A stretch of DNA of 64,000 nucleotides from Bacteroidales bacterium UBA5287 (lineage in GTDB: Bacteria > Bacteroidota > Bacteroidia > Bacteroidales > Dysgonomonadaceae). Numbering within the stretch: position 1 is the stretch's first letter; every line of letters starts with the position of its first letter. The DNA lies in assembly GCA_002411345.1 (NCBI GenBank), contig DHSL01000065.1, positions 62,001-126,000 of the forward strand, given 5' to 3'. Both the position numbers and the translations under genes were made by a program. Below, in pieces: positions 53,544 through 62,983 of this stretch. The notes beneath the pieces are model-generated. The model saw nothing but the letters and a program-made list of their open reading frames with translations, had not been told where the DNA came from and did no database searches.

Positions 53544-53972
53544 TTATTGGATTTCAATTCTTTTTGTTTTAGTAACTTTCTCTTCTTCTTTTAATTCAGG
53601 GATCTTGATTGTAAGAACGCCATTTTCAATGTTTGCCATGATTTTGTCTTTTTCAACATTTTCAGGTAATATCATTCTCCGCTGAAATTGTGTATAAGAG
53701 AATTCTCGTCTCAGATACGTGCCCTTACTATCTTTATCTTCGCTTTCGTTTTTCTTTTCAAAAGAGATTACCAAATTGTTATCGTCCTCAATAGAGATAT
53801 TGCAATCTTCTTTTTTCATTCCCGGTGCGGCTACTTCAACTACAAATCCATTTTCGTCTTGCTTAATATTGATAGCAGGAGACATTTTACTGTTATTTTC
53901 CATCCATTCGTTACCAAAAAAATCATTAAAAATGCTAGGTAACCAGTTGTTTGTTCTTCTAATAATTGCCAT
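53544..53972 (-). CDS. Small heat-shock protein (Hsp20 / alpha-crystallin family)
   Basis: A 142-residue chaperone. The N-terminus IIRRTNNWLPSIFNDFFG precedes the alpha-crystallin domain (about 30-130): PAINIKQDENGFVVEVAAPG and the closing ANIENGVLTIKIPE with the conserved GVL. The C-terminus lacks a clear IxI motif. It forms oligomers that hold unfolded proteins. About 120 bp upstream lies a TGCCA-TAT-TGTCA element that may be a heat-shock control site. Confidence 0.94.
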   Translation of the reverse strand: MAIIRRTNNWLPSIFNDFFGNEWMENNSKMSPAINIKQDENGFVVEVAAPGMKKEDCNISIEDDNNLVISFEKKNESEDKDSKGTYLRREFSYTQFQRRMILPENVEKDKIMANIENGVLTIKIPELKEEEKVTKTKRIEIQ

Positions 53973-54094
53973 AATTTACTCCTTTCTTTTAAAGTTTGTA
54001 ATATTATATCTTAAGTATTTAATTAAATAGATACATCAATAAAAATTCAAACTGTGTGCCGAAGGTTTTCTATAAGTTGCCTTTATTTTTAAAG

Positions 54095-54107
54095 TGACAA
54101 TATGGCA
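54095..54107 (-). promoter_or_regulatory. Candidate hsp20 control element
   Basis: On the minus strand TGCCA, 3 nt, TGTCA: two self-complementary TGNCA units 8 bp apart, about 120 nt upstream of the hsp20 ATG. The role is inferred from position only. Confidence 0.3.
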
Positions 54108-54278
54108 CAAAATTAACATTTTTACACCTTAAATCATCACAAATAAGACAAAAGGGCAGGTAAATGCAAATGAATGCAGATGAAAATGAAATATCACTAC
54201 GTACTTTATTATATCAATAAACAGCTTTATATGAGTTTTTGTTTATGTTTTATGCAACAATATCGTGAAGATTTAAGC

Positions 54279-54313
54279 AAAAAGAAGAGCGAGATTTAAT
54301 CCCGCTCTTCTTT
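54279..54313 (-). terminator. Terminator of the beta-galactosidase gene
   Basis: AAAGAAGAGCG pairs with CGCTCTTCTTT, with further GAT/ATC pairing inside; T-run on the minus strand. Confidence 0.9.
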
Positions 54314-54330
54314 GAAAGAATTGATAATAA

Positions 54331-57300
54331 TTAATAGTATTTTAATGTGGATTTATTTTCTAAATCTTTAGAATTATCTAATGGGATAAGAGTAAATCCC
54401 CAGTTATAGTCCTTATTTGCAGGAATACTATATTCTGGTAATGGTCTGGCACCCCAGCTGTTATAACCAGCGACTCCTTGTTGTTTCATATCAACACAAA
54501 CTTCTACGAAATCACGAGGAGAAATATCATTGATATGTGTTTGTTTTGGCATCCTGTTTTCGGGACTGTCCCAACCTTTTCTTCTTAATTCATTTGATTT
54601 ATCATTAGCCTCTTCAGGATAGAAATTGTTCCATTGATATGGCTTGTCTTTATTTTCTTCAGAATCAAAGTCTTCTACAGTATTTCTAAGAGCATTGAAA
54701 CCTATAGTAGAGTCGGCAACGACGAGCAAGCCTCGATTATTCTTTGTTGTGAGTGCAAGCCAACGAGTATCTGTACGATGACCATTTTCTTGAGGTCGTG
54801 CATAGAGCGTGTACATATCTTCTGCCGTCGTTTTATAGCGACCAACTTTTGATCCGGAAGCGCGGTCACTATAATTTTCGCCTGGTCCGCGACCAAAATA
54901 TTCTACTGAATTCATATTTTTAGGAAGTCTGAATCGAACACCAATGCGAGGTACATCCAATTGAGAAGACGATTTTCGTGCAGCAATAGCTTCTGGTGAA
55001 TAAGTAGCTAATTTAGATGATTCAGACATATCAGTTTTCTGTTCTTGCATATCTGTTGAATAAAACTTAGCATTTACTTTAAGAACCCCTTCGCCATCAA
55101 TTCTATATTGAATTGTATAAAGATTGCCAGCTGCAAGTAAATAAGTTGTCTCTACAACTGCATTATTACCATCCAAATAAGCATTAGTTTGAGTAACATT
55201 GAAGTTTTTGCTTGATTGTTTCCAAACTTGCAAACGATATGGACTACCGTTTCCATAATCATTATCCGTAGGACCGCGCCAGAAATTAGGTTGGATTCCG
55301 AATCCGTCAGCAAAATACTCCGTTCCCTTTACTTTATATGAGCTAACGATTCCTTTTTTCTTATCGAAAATGAAGTTAACATTATGTGATTTCAGTACAA
55401 TTTCATTGTCGTTATCGGTAATATCAAATTTGATTGATTTTGTAGATTGATATTGCTTATCAATTGTCTGCACAGGCAATTTGAATTGCTCAATAGCAAC
55501 AATATAGCCAGCGGGTAGGAGAGCGGTCGCTTTTTTCAGAGCGACTTCAAAATTTATGAAATACTCAGTCCCTGGTTTAGGACTTATTTTTGGATAATTG
55601 ATAGTCACCTCTTTTGATTCCTGCGGTTTTAAGTTGATATTAAGATTACCTCTATTGATCACAACTCCTTCTTCTGTAATGTTATAGGTAATGATGTAAT
55701 CATCAGTATTTTTGAAGTAGAATCTATTTTCAATCTCAAATTTACCGTCCTCAATATTTATCGGTCGGAATGCAAAATCCTGATGAACATATTTTACTTC
55801 GTTCATAGCGGGGTGGGGGTTTCTGTCCGGATCGATCACTCCATCACAAACAAAATTACCGTCACTTACCATATTTGTACCGTAATCGCCACCGTAAGTC
55901 CAGTATTTTCTTCCGTTTTCATCATATTCAACCAGTGCATGTTCAACCCATTCCCAGATGTATCCACCCTGAAGATTCGGATATTTGTAAATGGCTTCCC
56001 ATTGCAAATCAATGTTTCCACTTGAATTACCCATTGCGTGAGAATATTCAGAAGGTACTACCGGTCGATCACTTCCATTTTTACCAGTTTGTTCCAACCA
56101 TGCAGCGCTTGGGTATTGTGGAACGTAAAGATCTGTGTTCCATTCCCATAAAGCACGTTCATAGTTGACTGGTCTATTCATTAGTTTTGCCTCTTTTTCT
56201 TTAAGCCACAGATATGCTTTATAGAAATTATATCCATTTCCGGCTTCATTTCCCAGCGACCAGAAAGTTACTGCAGGCAAGTTTTTGTTTCTTTCGTACA
56301 TGTTTATAATCCTGTTTAAGTGTGGTTTAAGCCATTCAGGATTATTTCCAAGAGAACCACCTTTTTGAAGATCGTAGTACATTCCATGACTTTCGATATT
56401 TGCTTCGTCATAAATGTAAAAGCCATATTCATTACAAAGTTCATAAAAGCGTCTGCTTTGCGGATAATGACTCAAACGAATAGAATTCACATTATGTTGT
56501 TTCATCAGTTCGAAGTCGCGTATCATGATCTCTTCCGTAACATAATGCCCAGTTTCCTGGTTAACCTCATGAATGTTAACTCCTTTAAGTTTAATAGGTT
56601 GTCCGTTCACAAGGAACAAGTTGTCGGTACGACCACTTTTACTAACTACAGGTTTAATTTCAAACTTTCTAAAACCGACAGAGTAGGGGACAATTTCCTG
56701 AACTTTACCATTTTGAGTGTTAGTGATCAGAACTTTGTAAAGGTTTGGTGTTTCTGCCGTCCATTTCAGTGGATTATCTATTGTTTTTTGTGCAAAATCA
56801 ATCTCCTTTTCTTCACCTGAACTCAGTGTGATTGTCTGTTTATCAGATGCTACAACCTTGTTATTAGCATCCAGTAATTCATATTTAATTTCCGCATTAG
56901 ATGTTTTATCACTATTGTTTCGAATCATTGTCTTCAGAGAAAAGATACCATCTTTATATGTATCATTCAAAGTAGAAACAACCACAAAATCGCGTACTTG
57001 TGTTTTAGGTTGACTCCAAAGATAAACATCACGTTCTATTCCGCTTATGCGCCAGAAGTCCTGACATTCGAGGTAAGAACCAGTAGACCAGCGGAATATT
57101 TTAAGCACTAGTGTATTTTTTCCCGGTTTCACATAATCGTTAAGTCTAAACTCAGCAGGGTTTTTAGAGTCCTCACTATAACCCACTTCCTTGCCATTAA
57201 CATAAACATATACACCCGATTTTGCCCCACCAATATGCAGATATATATCACGGTTCATCATGTCCGAAGTGATATCAATATCTCTTCTGTAAACTCCCAC

Positions 57301-57720
57301 AGGATTCATTTCCGGAAGCAGTGGCGGTTGTGGATTACGCGGTTTAAATTCATAACCATGATTAGAATAAACTGGTGTTCCAAAACCCTGTACTTCCCAG
57401 TTTCCCGGAACTTTTATATCAGCCCAATCGTTTGTCGAGGTGTTAGGATCCGTAATGTTTTCAGGCAACATTTTGTAACCTTCAACATAGTAAAATTTCC
57501 AGGTACCGTTCAACGAATGATAATATTTGCTATTCTCAAACTTTGAGTTGATCGCATCATTTTGATTATCGAACGTCATAAATGAAGTACGTGGATATTC
57601 CTTGTTCACATCTGTCACTTGAATATCCTGCCAATAAGGCTTTGTGTTTTCTTGAGCCGAAATTTTAAAGAATGTCAGCAAAAGAATAATACACATAAAA
57701 GGGATAGTTTTTTTTCTCAT
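54331..57720 (-). CDS. Exported GH2 beta-galactosidase (LacZ type)
   Basis: An 1129-residue glycosidase with a signal peptide (ending near ISAQ, residue 22), so it acts in the periplasm. Five LacZ-like domains are in order: the sugar-binding jelly roll (YYHSLNGTWKFYYVEGY, VPGNWEVQGFGTPVYSN), Ig-like, the catalytic barrel, Ig-like and the C-terminal beta-sandwich (GPTDNDYGNG, EYFGRGPGENYSDR). The acid/base Glu is in SLGNEAGNG and the nucleophile Glu in PSEYSHAMGNSSGN. Substrates are terminal beta-galactosides of host or plant glycans. It is a single-gene unit with no SusCD beside it. Confidence 0.95.
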   Translation of the reverse strand: MRKKTIPFMCIILLLTFFKISAQENTKPYWQDIQVTDVNKEYPRTSFMTFDNQNDAINSKFENSKYYHSLNGTWKFYYVEGYKMLPENITDPNTSTNDWADIKVPGNWEVQGFGTPVYSNHGYEFKPRNPQPPLLPEMNPVGVYRRDIDITSDMMNRDIYLHIGGAKSGVYVYVNGKEVGYSEDSKNPAEFRLNDYVKPGKNTLVLKIFRWSTGSYLECQDFWRISGIERDVYLWSQPKTQVRDFVVVSTLNDTYKDGIFSLKTMIRNNSDKTSNAEIKYELLDANNKVVASDKQTITLSSGEEKEIDFAQKTIDNPLKWTAETPNLYKVLITNTQNGKVQEIVPYSVGFRKFEIKPVVSKSGRTDNLFLVNGQPIKLKGVNIHEVNQETGHYVTEEIMIRDFELMKQHNVNSIRLSHYPQSRRFYELCNEYGFYIYDEANIESHGMYYDLQKGGSLGNNPEWLKPHLNRIINMYERNKNLPAVTFWSLGNEAGNGYNFYKAYLWLKEKEAKLMNRPVNYERALWEWNTDLYVPQYPSAAWLEQTGKNGSDRPVVPSEYSHAMGNSSGNIDLQWEAIYKYPNLQGGYIWEWVEHALVEYDENGRKYWTYGGDYGTNMVSDGNFVCDGVIDPDRNPHPAMNEVKYVHQDFAFRPINIEDGKFEIENRFYFKNTDDYIITYNITEEGVVINRGNLNINLKPQESKEVTINYPKISPKPGTEYFINFEVALKKATALLPAGYIVAIEQFKLPVQTIDKQYQSTKSIKFDITDNDNEIVLKSHNVNFIFDKKKGIVSSYKVKGTEYFADGFGIQPNFWRGPTDNDYGNGSPYRLQVWKQSSKNFNVTQTNAYLDGNNAVVETTYLLAAGNLYTIQYRIDGEGVLKVNAKFYSTDMQEQKTDMSESSKLATYSPEAIAARKSSSQLDVPRIGVRFRLPKNMNSVEYFGRGPGENYSDRASGSKVGRYKTTAEDMYTLYARPQENGHRTDTRWLALTTKNNRGLLVVADSTIGFNALRNTVEDFDSEENKDKPYQWNNFYPEEANDKSNELRRKGWDSPENRMPKQTHINDISPRDFVEVCVDMKQQGVAGYNSWGARPLPEYSIPANKDYNWGFTLIPLDNSKDLENKSTLKYY

Positions 57721-57993
57721 ATCTTTTAGTTTATTTATTCCTGATTATCGGATTAAGTAATTAGTTGAAAGTCAAAGAGAACTTTCATATTCCTTTATAT
57801 AGTTGAAGTAAATATGCTTTTTAATTATTAAATATTTTAATTGATCGTTGCAAAAATACAAATATTTATTTAATAAATAGCATATAATAAAATGATGAGA
57901 AGATTATTGTGTCAGTATTTACATTTCAATGATTTATGAGTTTTATTTTGTTTTTAATAGATTCCTGAATTTGCGATAAGATAATGTAGATGG

Positions 57994-58015
57994 CTTGCCG
58001 ATGACTTGCCGATTG
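57994..58015 (-). repeat. Two units of a related 11-bp repeat
   Basis: CTTGCCGATGA and CTTGCCGATTG on the plus strand; on the minus strand both begin TCGG or follow it in the same 11-bp phase as the other arrays. Confidence 0.6.
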
Positions 58016-58100
58016 TATAAAATGAGAATATAATGTTAATTTAATGTTAAATATGTGAGAGAAGATTTAGAGGATTTAGTGAGAAAAAGCGATATCTTAG

Positions 58101-58221
58101 TGAGACCATAGTCGGAGCATAGTAGGACCATTATCGAAGCATCCTCGGAGCATCCTCGGAGCATTGTCGGAGCATCATCGGAGCTGAGTCGGAGGTAGGT
58201 CGGAGGTGAGTGAGAGGAGGA
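58101..58221 (+). repeat. Array of about eleven 11-bp units (consensus TCGGAGCATnn)
   Basis: Units start at 58101, 58112, 58123, 58134, 58145, 58156, 58167, 58178, 58189, 58200 and 58211, with no indels. The central units are nearly identical; the outer ones drift. Base composition (G-rich, TCGGAG) is unlike the surrounding AT-rich DNA. Confidence 0.88.
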
Positions 58222-58375
58222 TATGAACAAAGTTTAAGTTAATTAATGTGAAAACAGGTTTGTTTTGTCCTGTGATAGTTTTATATACAATTCAATTTTT
58301 AATGTTGAATACTAAATATTGAACAATTAAAATTTAGTAAGTGACAAGTATCGTTATCAGATATCGTTATATTTT

Positions 58376-58942
58376 TTATTCTTCAAGTTTTCGAATGACA
58401 TGAGCAGGATTTCCTGCGGCTAAGCTATTATCAGGAATATTTTTTGTAACCACGCTACCAGCGCCAATAATCACATTATTTCCGATGTTTACACCCGGCA
58501 AAATTACTACATTCCCACCTATCCACACATCATCTCCAATTATTATAGGAGATGATTTTTCTTGTCCCTCAGCCCTTTCTTTTCTATTAAATGAATGATT
58601 TGGAGTATAAATTCCCACGTTAGGTCCGACAAATACGTTATTTCCAAAAGTTACTTTTGCCGAATCAAGAATAACAAGGTTGACATTCGCGAAAAAATTG
58701 TCGCCAACCGAAATGTTATACCCAAAATCGCATCGAAAAGGAGAGAGCACCTTTGGATTTTCACCCACTTTACCCAGAATTTTTTGCAGTAAATCATTAC
58801 GTTCCTCCTCTTTGAAGGGAGCCATTTGATTATATTCGAAGCAAAGTTGAGCTGTTTTTCCAATAATTTCTACAATTTCTTTATCAGCCGAGTTGTAAAA
58901 TAACCCGGCTGATATTTTATCTATCTCCTTCATGTACGACAA
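58376..58942 (-). CDS. Sugar O-acetyltransferase (Maa/LacA type, left-handed beta-helix)
   Basis: A 188-residue acetyltransferase. An N-terminal Mac-type helical segment (MSYMKEIDKISAGLFYNSAD) leads into hexapeptide repeats: ISVGDNFFANVNLVILD, VTFGNNVFVGPNVGIYTPNH with the catalytic His, IIIGDDVWIGGNVVILPGV and NIGNNVIIGAGSVVTK. It transfers acetyl from acetyl-CoA to a sugar hydroxyl. It is the last gene of the operon that begins upstream with mnmG, 5 nt after deoC. Confidence 0.92.
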   Translation of the reverse strand: MSYMKEIDKISAGLFYNSADKEIVEIIGKTAQLCFEYNQMAPFKEEERNDLLQKILGKVGENPKVLSPFRCDFGYNISVGDNFFANVNLVILDSAKVTFGNNVFVGPNVGIYTPNHSFNRKERAEGQEKSSPIIIGDDVWIGGNVVILPGVNIGNNVIIGAGSVVTKNIPDNSLAAGNPAHVIRKLEE

Positions 58943-58947
58943 TAATT

Positions 58948-59814
58948 TTATTTTATAGCCTCTAACAGCTTGTCAGCCAGTCGGCTTGTTCCAACTCTAA
59001 ACAATTCGTTATTACACCATTCTTTTCCCAGAATTTCTTTTACAAGTGTGTAATAATTAACCGCATCTTCGACAGTTGAAACTCCACCCGATACTTTAAA
59101 TCCAACTTTTATCTCTGTTTTTTCGTAGAAAGCTTTTATTGCGTTGCACATAACATAAGCCGCTTCAATGGATGCACCCGGATATCCTTTTCCTGTAGAT
59201 GTCTTCAAGAAATCTGCTCCCGAATATAGAGAAAGAATCGATGCTTTATGAATCAATTCCGATGTTTTCAGCGCTCCCGTTTCCAAAATAACCTTTAATT
59301 TAGCCTCATGGCAGGCCTGTTTTATCTCCATTATTTCTTCGCACAACTCTTCATAATCCTCATTCAAAAACAGTCCCAGATTTAGCACGATATCAATTTC
59401 ATCCGCTCCATCTGCTACTGCCAGAGCCGCTTCGGCAATTTTTACTTCGCTAAACGTCTGAGAGCTTGGGAATCCACCAGCTACACAAGCAATTTTTACA
59501 TCAGCCGTAAGTGCTTCCTTCACTGTTTGTGCAAAATTTGGGTAAACACATATTGCCGCAACATTCTGAATATCAGGGTTTGATCCTTCTAAAGCATTCA
59601 CATTTTCGACAAATTGCCAAATATGTTCACGCGTATCCGTTGAGTTTAGCGTTGTAAGATCGATGCAAGAATAAAGTTTTTCATAAACCTCCTGATTATC
59701 ATTTTCTTCAAAATGTTCTTTAATGATCAAAGACGCCTGTTTGTTCACTTGTTCATCCGTAAATTTAAACGGATGATTTTTTAATGCAGTTAGATATTTT
59801 GATGTTGTATTCAT
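58948..59814 (-). CDS. deoC: Deoxyribose-phosphate aldolase
   Basis: A 288-residue class I aldolase cleaving 2-deoxyribose 5-phosphate to glyceraldehyde 3-phosphate and acetaldehyde. The Schiff-base lysine is in KVGFKVSGGVS (K in GFK), and the relay lysine in DFLKTSTGKGYPGAS. VILETGAL and ADEIDIVLNLG complete the family pattern. The protein is longer than the 220-residue form and fits the E. coli-like class. It lies in the operon with mazG and dtd, with 5-nt gaps on both sides, which implies translational coupling. Confidence 0.96.
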   Translation of the reverse strand: MNTTSKYLTALKNHPFKFTDEQVNKQASLIIKEHFEENDNQEVYEKLYSCIDLTTLNSTDTREHIWQFVENVNALEGSNPDIQNVAAICVYPNFAQTVKEALTADVKIACVAGGFPSSQTFSEVKIAEAALAVADGADEIDIVLNLGLFLNEDYEELCEEIMEIKQACHEAKLKVILETGALKTSELIHKASILSLYSGADFLKTSTGKGYPGASIEAAYVMCNAIKAFYEKTEIKVGFKVSGGVSTVEDAVNYYTLVKEILGKEWCNNELFRVGTSRLADKLLEAIK

Positions 59815-59819
59815 ATTAT

Positions 59820-60152
59820 TTATATTGATGTTAATTTTTTGTTATTCAAATGTCTAGATGAGTCTCTTGTCGTTTTTTTTTCGATATTTTTCTGCATTGC
59901 CGCTTCTAAATCCACTCCTGTTTGATTTGCTAAGCAGATCAATACCCATAAAATATCAGCCATTTCATCCCCCAAGTCTTTATTTTTTTCGTCCTCTTTA
60001 AACGACTGATCGCCATATTTTCTTGCCATTATTCTTGCCAGTTCACCAACCTCTTCGGTCAGACAAGCCATGTTTGTAAGTTCGCTAAAATAGCGTACCC
60101 CATATTTTTTTATCCAATTATCTACCTGAATTTGTAGTTCATTAATTGTCAT
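59820..60152 (-). CDS. MazG-like nucleotide pyrophosphohydrolase
   Basis: A 110-residue all-helical protein of the MazG superfamily with the metal-binding pattern TEEVGELAR followed by GDEMADILWVL (the E-E-x-x-E plus E-x-x-D arrangement). It hydrolyses nucleoside triphosphates to monophosphates, probably to remove non-canonical or excess nucleotides. The single-domain form is typical of Bacteroidota. It starts 1 nt after the dtd stop; the neighbours dtd, deoC and apt also deal with nucleotides or quality control. Confidence 0.9.
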   Translation of the reverse strand: MTINELQIQVDNWIKKYGVRYFSELTNMACLTEEVGELARIMARKYGDQSFKEDEKNKDLGDEMADILWVLICLANQTGVDLEAAMQKNIEKKTTRDSSRHLNNKKLTSI

Positions 60153-60153
60153 A

Positions 60154-60609
60154 TCAGTAGTTTTTATTTTTTGAATCGATCCAGATCGTTACCGGTCCGT
60201 TGTTAATCAACGACACCTTCATATCAGCACCAAACTCACCTGTTTTGACCGCTTTATTAAACACATGAATCATTTTTTCGATAAATTTGACATACAATTC
60301 AGTGGATATTTCCGGTTTTGCTGCTTTTATATATGAAGGACGATTTCCTTTTCTGGTGTTAGCATGCAGTGTAAATTGTGAAACAATCAAGATGTCCCCA
60401 TCAATTTCTTTTACCGATTTATTCATTACTCCATTTTCGTCATCAAAAATACGTAGATTAGTGATTTTGTTGCAGAGATATTCTACATCATCTTCATCAT
60501 CCTCGTTTTCTATTCCTACAAAGATAAGTAAACCTTTATCGATTCTACTTTTTTCAATTTTATCAATTATCACAGACGCTTCATTTACGCGCTGAATTAG
60601 AACTCGCAT
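60154..60609 (-). CDS. dtd: D-aminoacyl-tRNA deacylase
   Basis: A 151-residue enzyme that removes D-amino acids (and glycine from tRNA-Ala) to proofread translation. The opening MRVLIQRVNEASV, the SQFTLHANTRKGNRPS motif and the cross-subunit motif NNGPVTIWIDS (the usual NxGPVT) define the Dtd1 family. It sits 2 nt after uvrC and 1 nt before the MazG-like gene, in a compact housekeeping operon. Confidence 0.96.
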   Translation of the reverse strand: MRVLIQRVNEASVIIDKIEKSRIDKGLLIFVGIENEDDEDDVEYLCNKITNLRIFDDENGVMNKSVKEIDGDILIVSQFTLHANTRKGNRPSYIKAAKPEISTELYVKFIEKMIHVFNKAVKTGEFGADMKVSLINNGPVTIWIDSKNKNY

Positions 60610-60611
60610 AT

Positions 60612-62408
60612 TTATTTATTTTCTTTAAAGTAGTCAATGAGCATTTGCCCTTTACTTTTTCCTATTTGTTCAATAATTTCTTCCGGAGTCGCCTCTTTAA
60701 TTCTTTTCACACTTTTGAAGTGGGCGAGGAGTATTTTTTTTGTTTGTGGTCCGATACCCTTAATTTGATCAAGTTCAGATTTTGTTTGCGCCTTACTTCT
60801 TTTCTTTCTATGAAATGTAATTCCAAATCGATGCGCTTCATCTCTTAGCTGTTGTATCAATTTTAAAGTCTCAGAATTTTTATCGAGATAGAGTGGGACA
60901 GAGTCATCAGGGAAATATATTTCCTCTAATCGTTTCGCAATGCCAATAATGGCTATTTTCCCGTATAGTCCAATTTTCTGAAGCGAATTCACTGCAGCGT
61001 TTAATTGTCCTTTACCGCCGTCAATTACAATCAGTTGCGGCAGATTTTGGTCTTCGTTAAGTGCTCGAGAGTAGCGTCTAAAAATTATTTCGCGCATTGA
61101 TGCGTAATCATCGGGTCCCTCGACGGTTTTAATATTGAAATGTCGATAGTCTTTTTTTGACGGCTTCGCTTTTTTAAAAACCACACATGATGCAACAGGA
61201 TTTGTTCCCTGAATATTTGAATTATCGAAACATTCAATTTGGACAGGTAGTTCTTTAAGTTGTAAATCTTTTTGTACCGTTTTGAGAATCCTTGTAGACC
61301 TTTGTTCAGGATTTAGCATTTCGGCTTTTTTCAATTTATCGAGTTTGTATTGTTTTACATTCTTTTCCGATAATTCAAGTAATTGTTTTTTATCTCCCCT
61401 TTGTGGAATTGTGAAAGTCACATCATTCAGAGTCATATCCGGGATGAAAGGCACAATAATTTCTTTTGATTTACTTTCGAATCGTTGTCTCATTTCTATT
61501 ATTCCCAAACAGAGTAGTTCATCTTTCGATTCATCGAGTTTCTTTTTATATTCAAACGTATAAGCCTGATTAATACCACCATTCACAACATGAAGATAGT
61601 TAATATATGCCGCATTTTCATCTTCAGCAATATTAAATACATCTATATTGTAATTGATATTAGTTATAACCTGTGATTTTTCTCTAAAAGTCTGAATTAG
61701 CAAGTATTTTTCTTTCAGTTGTTGTGCCTCTTCGAACTTCAGTTCCTCTGCGAATTTCTGCATTCTTTCCATCACCTGTTTCTCAATCAAGCCAACATTT
61801 CCCTTTAATATCTCATTTATTTCCGCGATATTTTCGTTATAATCTTGCAGAGATTGCAATCCTTCGCAAGGTCCGTTGCATCTTTTTATATGATATTCAA
61901 GACAAACTTTGAATTTTTGTGCCGCAATATTTTCTGGTGTAAGATTGAGGTTACAAGTCCTTAATTTATAGACTTTTCGGAACATTTCAAGAATAGCCCT
62001 TACTGACATAACGGAAGTATATGGTCCAAAGTATCTTGAACCATCTTTAATTATTCTTCTTGTTTGGAAAACTCTTGGGAAATATTCCTTTTTTACAACT
62101 ATAGAGGGGTATGTTTTATCGTCTTTTAGAAGAACATTATATCGTGGTTTCAGCTCTTTTATCAGATTATTTTCCAGTAGGAGTGTATCTTCTTCGGAGT
62201 TTACGACAATATATTTTATCTTTCTAATATTTCTAACAAGAATTCTTGTCTTTGGACTATCATGTGTTTTATTAAAATACGAAGATACCCTCCGTTTAAG
62301 ATTTTTAGCCTTTCCAACATAGATTACTTTTCCAGTTTCATTTAAAAACTGGTAACAACCTGGGTTTTCGGGGATAAATTTGAGTGTATCTCGTATTTCC
62401 TGTGTCAT
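60612..62408 (-). CDS. uvrC: UvrABC excinuclease subunit C
   Basis: A 598-residue nucleotide-excision repair nuclease. It has an N-terminal GIY-YIG domain (IPENPGCYQFLNETGKVIYVGKAKNLKRRVSSY region), a Cys-rich segment (CLEYHIKRCNGPCEG), a UVR UvrB-interacting motif (ERMQKFAEELKFEEAQQLKE), an RNase H-like C-terminal nuclease (IECFDNSNIQGTNPVAS, VIDGGKGQLNAA) and two helix-hairpin-helix motifs (DQIKGIGPQTKKILLAHF). Both incision centres look complete. It lies 15 nt after apt. Confidence 0.97.
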   Translation of the reverse strand: MTQEIRDTLKFIPENPGCYQFLNETGKVIYVGKAKNLKRRVSSYFNKTHDSPKTRILVRNIRKIKYIVVNSEEDTLLLENNLIKELKPRYNVLLKDDKTYPSIVVKKEYFPRVFQTRRIIKDGSRYFGPYTSVMSVRAILEMFRKVYKLRTCNLNLTPENIAAQKFKVCLEYHIKRCNGPCEGLQSLQDYNENIAEINEILKGNVGLIEKQVMERMQKFAEELKFEEAQQLKEKYLLIQTFREKSQVITNINYNIDVFNIAEDENAAYINYLHVVNGGINQAYTFEYKKKLDESKDELLCLGIIEMRQRFESKSKEIIVPFIPDMTLNDVTFTIPQRGDKKQLLELSEKNVKQYKLDKLKKAEMLNPEQRSTRILKTVQKDLQLKELPVQIECFDNSNIQGTNPVASCVVFKKAKPSKKDYRHFNIKTVEGPDDYASMREIIFRRYSRALNEDQNLPQLIVIDGGKGQLNAAVNSLQKIGLYGKIAIIGIAKRLEEIYFPDDSVPLYLDKNSETLKLIQQLRDEAHRFGITFHRKKRSKAQTKSELDQIKGIGPQTKKILLAHFKSVKRIKEATPEEIIEQIGKSKGQMLIDYFKENK

Positions 62409-62423
62409 TTTAAGGTAAAATGA

Positions 62424-62954
62424 TTAATTATCGAATTGCAATAAAGTGTCAATTTCCACATCAGCGTTAAAATGTTCTCTTCCTTTGAGGTCCACTAATT
62501 CGATCAGAAAGTTGATATATATTTTCTTTACGCCAATTTTTTTAACAAGATTATAAGCTGCCAGCATTGTTCCACCAGTCGCCAATAGATCGTCATGAAG
62601 CAGTACGACATCATTTTCAGAAAGCGAATCGGAGTGTATTTGTATAACATCTTCTCCGTATTCTTTTGTATATTTTTCTTCAATAATATCATAAGGTAAT
62701 TTTCCTTCTTTACGAATAGGAACAAAGCCCGCATTTAGCTTGATTGCAACTGCCGGTCCCATAAAGAATCCTCTTGATTCTATTCCCACGACCTTCGTTA
62801 TTCCTTTATCTTTGAATCTGTCATAGATAATTTCAGACATTTCTTTTAGATTCTCCGGAGATTGGAATAGGGGAGTAATGTCTTTAAATTGTATCCCGTC
62901 GATAGGGAAATCAGGTATATTTCTAACTGCTTTTGTTAATGATTCTATGCTCAT
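62424..62954 (-). CDS. apt: Adenine phosphoribosyltransferase
   Basis: A 176-residue purine salvage enzyme making AMP from adenine and PRPP. The opening VRNIPDFPIDGIQFKDITPL, the PRPP loop VVLLHDDLLATGGTMLAA, and GIESRGFFMG are diagnostic. It is separated from mnmG upstream by a 53-nt gap holding the parS site, and followed by uvrC. Confidence 0.97.
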   Translation of the reverse strand: MSIESLTKAVRNIPDFPIDGIQFKDITPLFQSPENLKEMSEIIYDRFKDKGITKVVGIESRGFFMGPAVAIKLNAGFVPIRKEGKLPYDIIEEKYTKEYGEDVIQIHSDSLSENDVVLLHDDLLATGGTMLAAYNLVKKIGVKKIYINFLIELVDLKGREHFNADVEIDTLLQFDN

Positions 62955-62983
62955 TTTGATTATATATTTAGTTATTTGTAGAA

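Larger units (their letters stand above)
53973..54330. other. Intergenic region upstream of hsp20
   Basis: It contains the candidate heat-shock element (54095-54107), an otherwise unremarkable AT-rich stretch, and the beta-galactosidase terminator (54279-54313). No gene seen. Confidence 0.55.
57721..58375. other. Long intergenic region with 11-bp repeat arrays
   Basis: It holds a candidate beta-galactosidase promoter box (TATTTTTG, 57851-57858, minus strand), two units of a related 11-bp repeat (57994-58015), an array of eleven units (58101-58221), and two direct copies of TATCGTTAT (58349-58357 and 58362-58370) just past the acetyltransferase stop. No protein gene is credible here. Confidence 0.6.

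Noticed and set aside
54101..54125. TGGCAC as a sigma-54 -24 element on the plus strand
   Set aside because: No matching -12 TTGC element follows at the right distance and no gene lies downstream on that strand.
58036..58230. A 64-codon minus-strand frame across the 11-bp repeat array
   Set aside because: It is produced by the repeat units shifting through frames; no start context or homology is visible.
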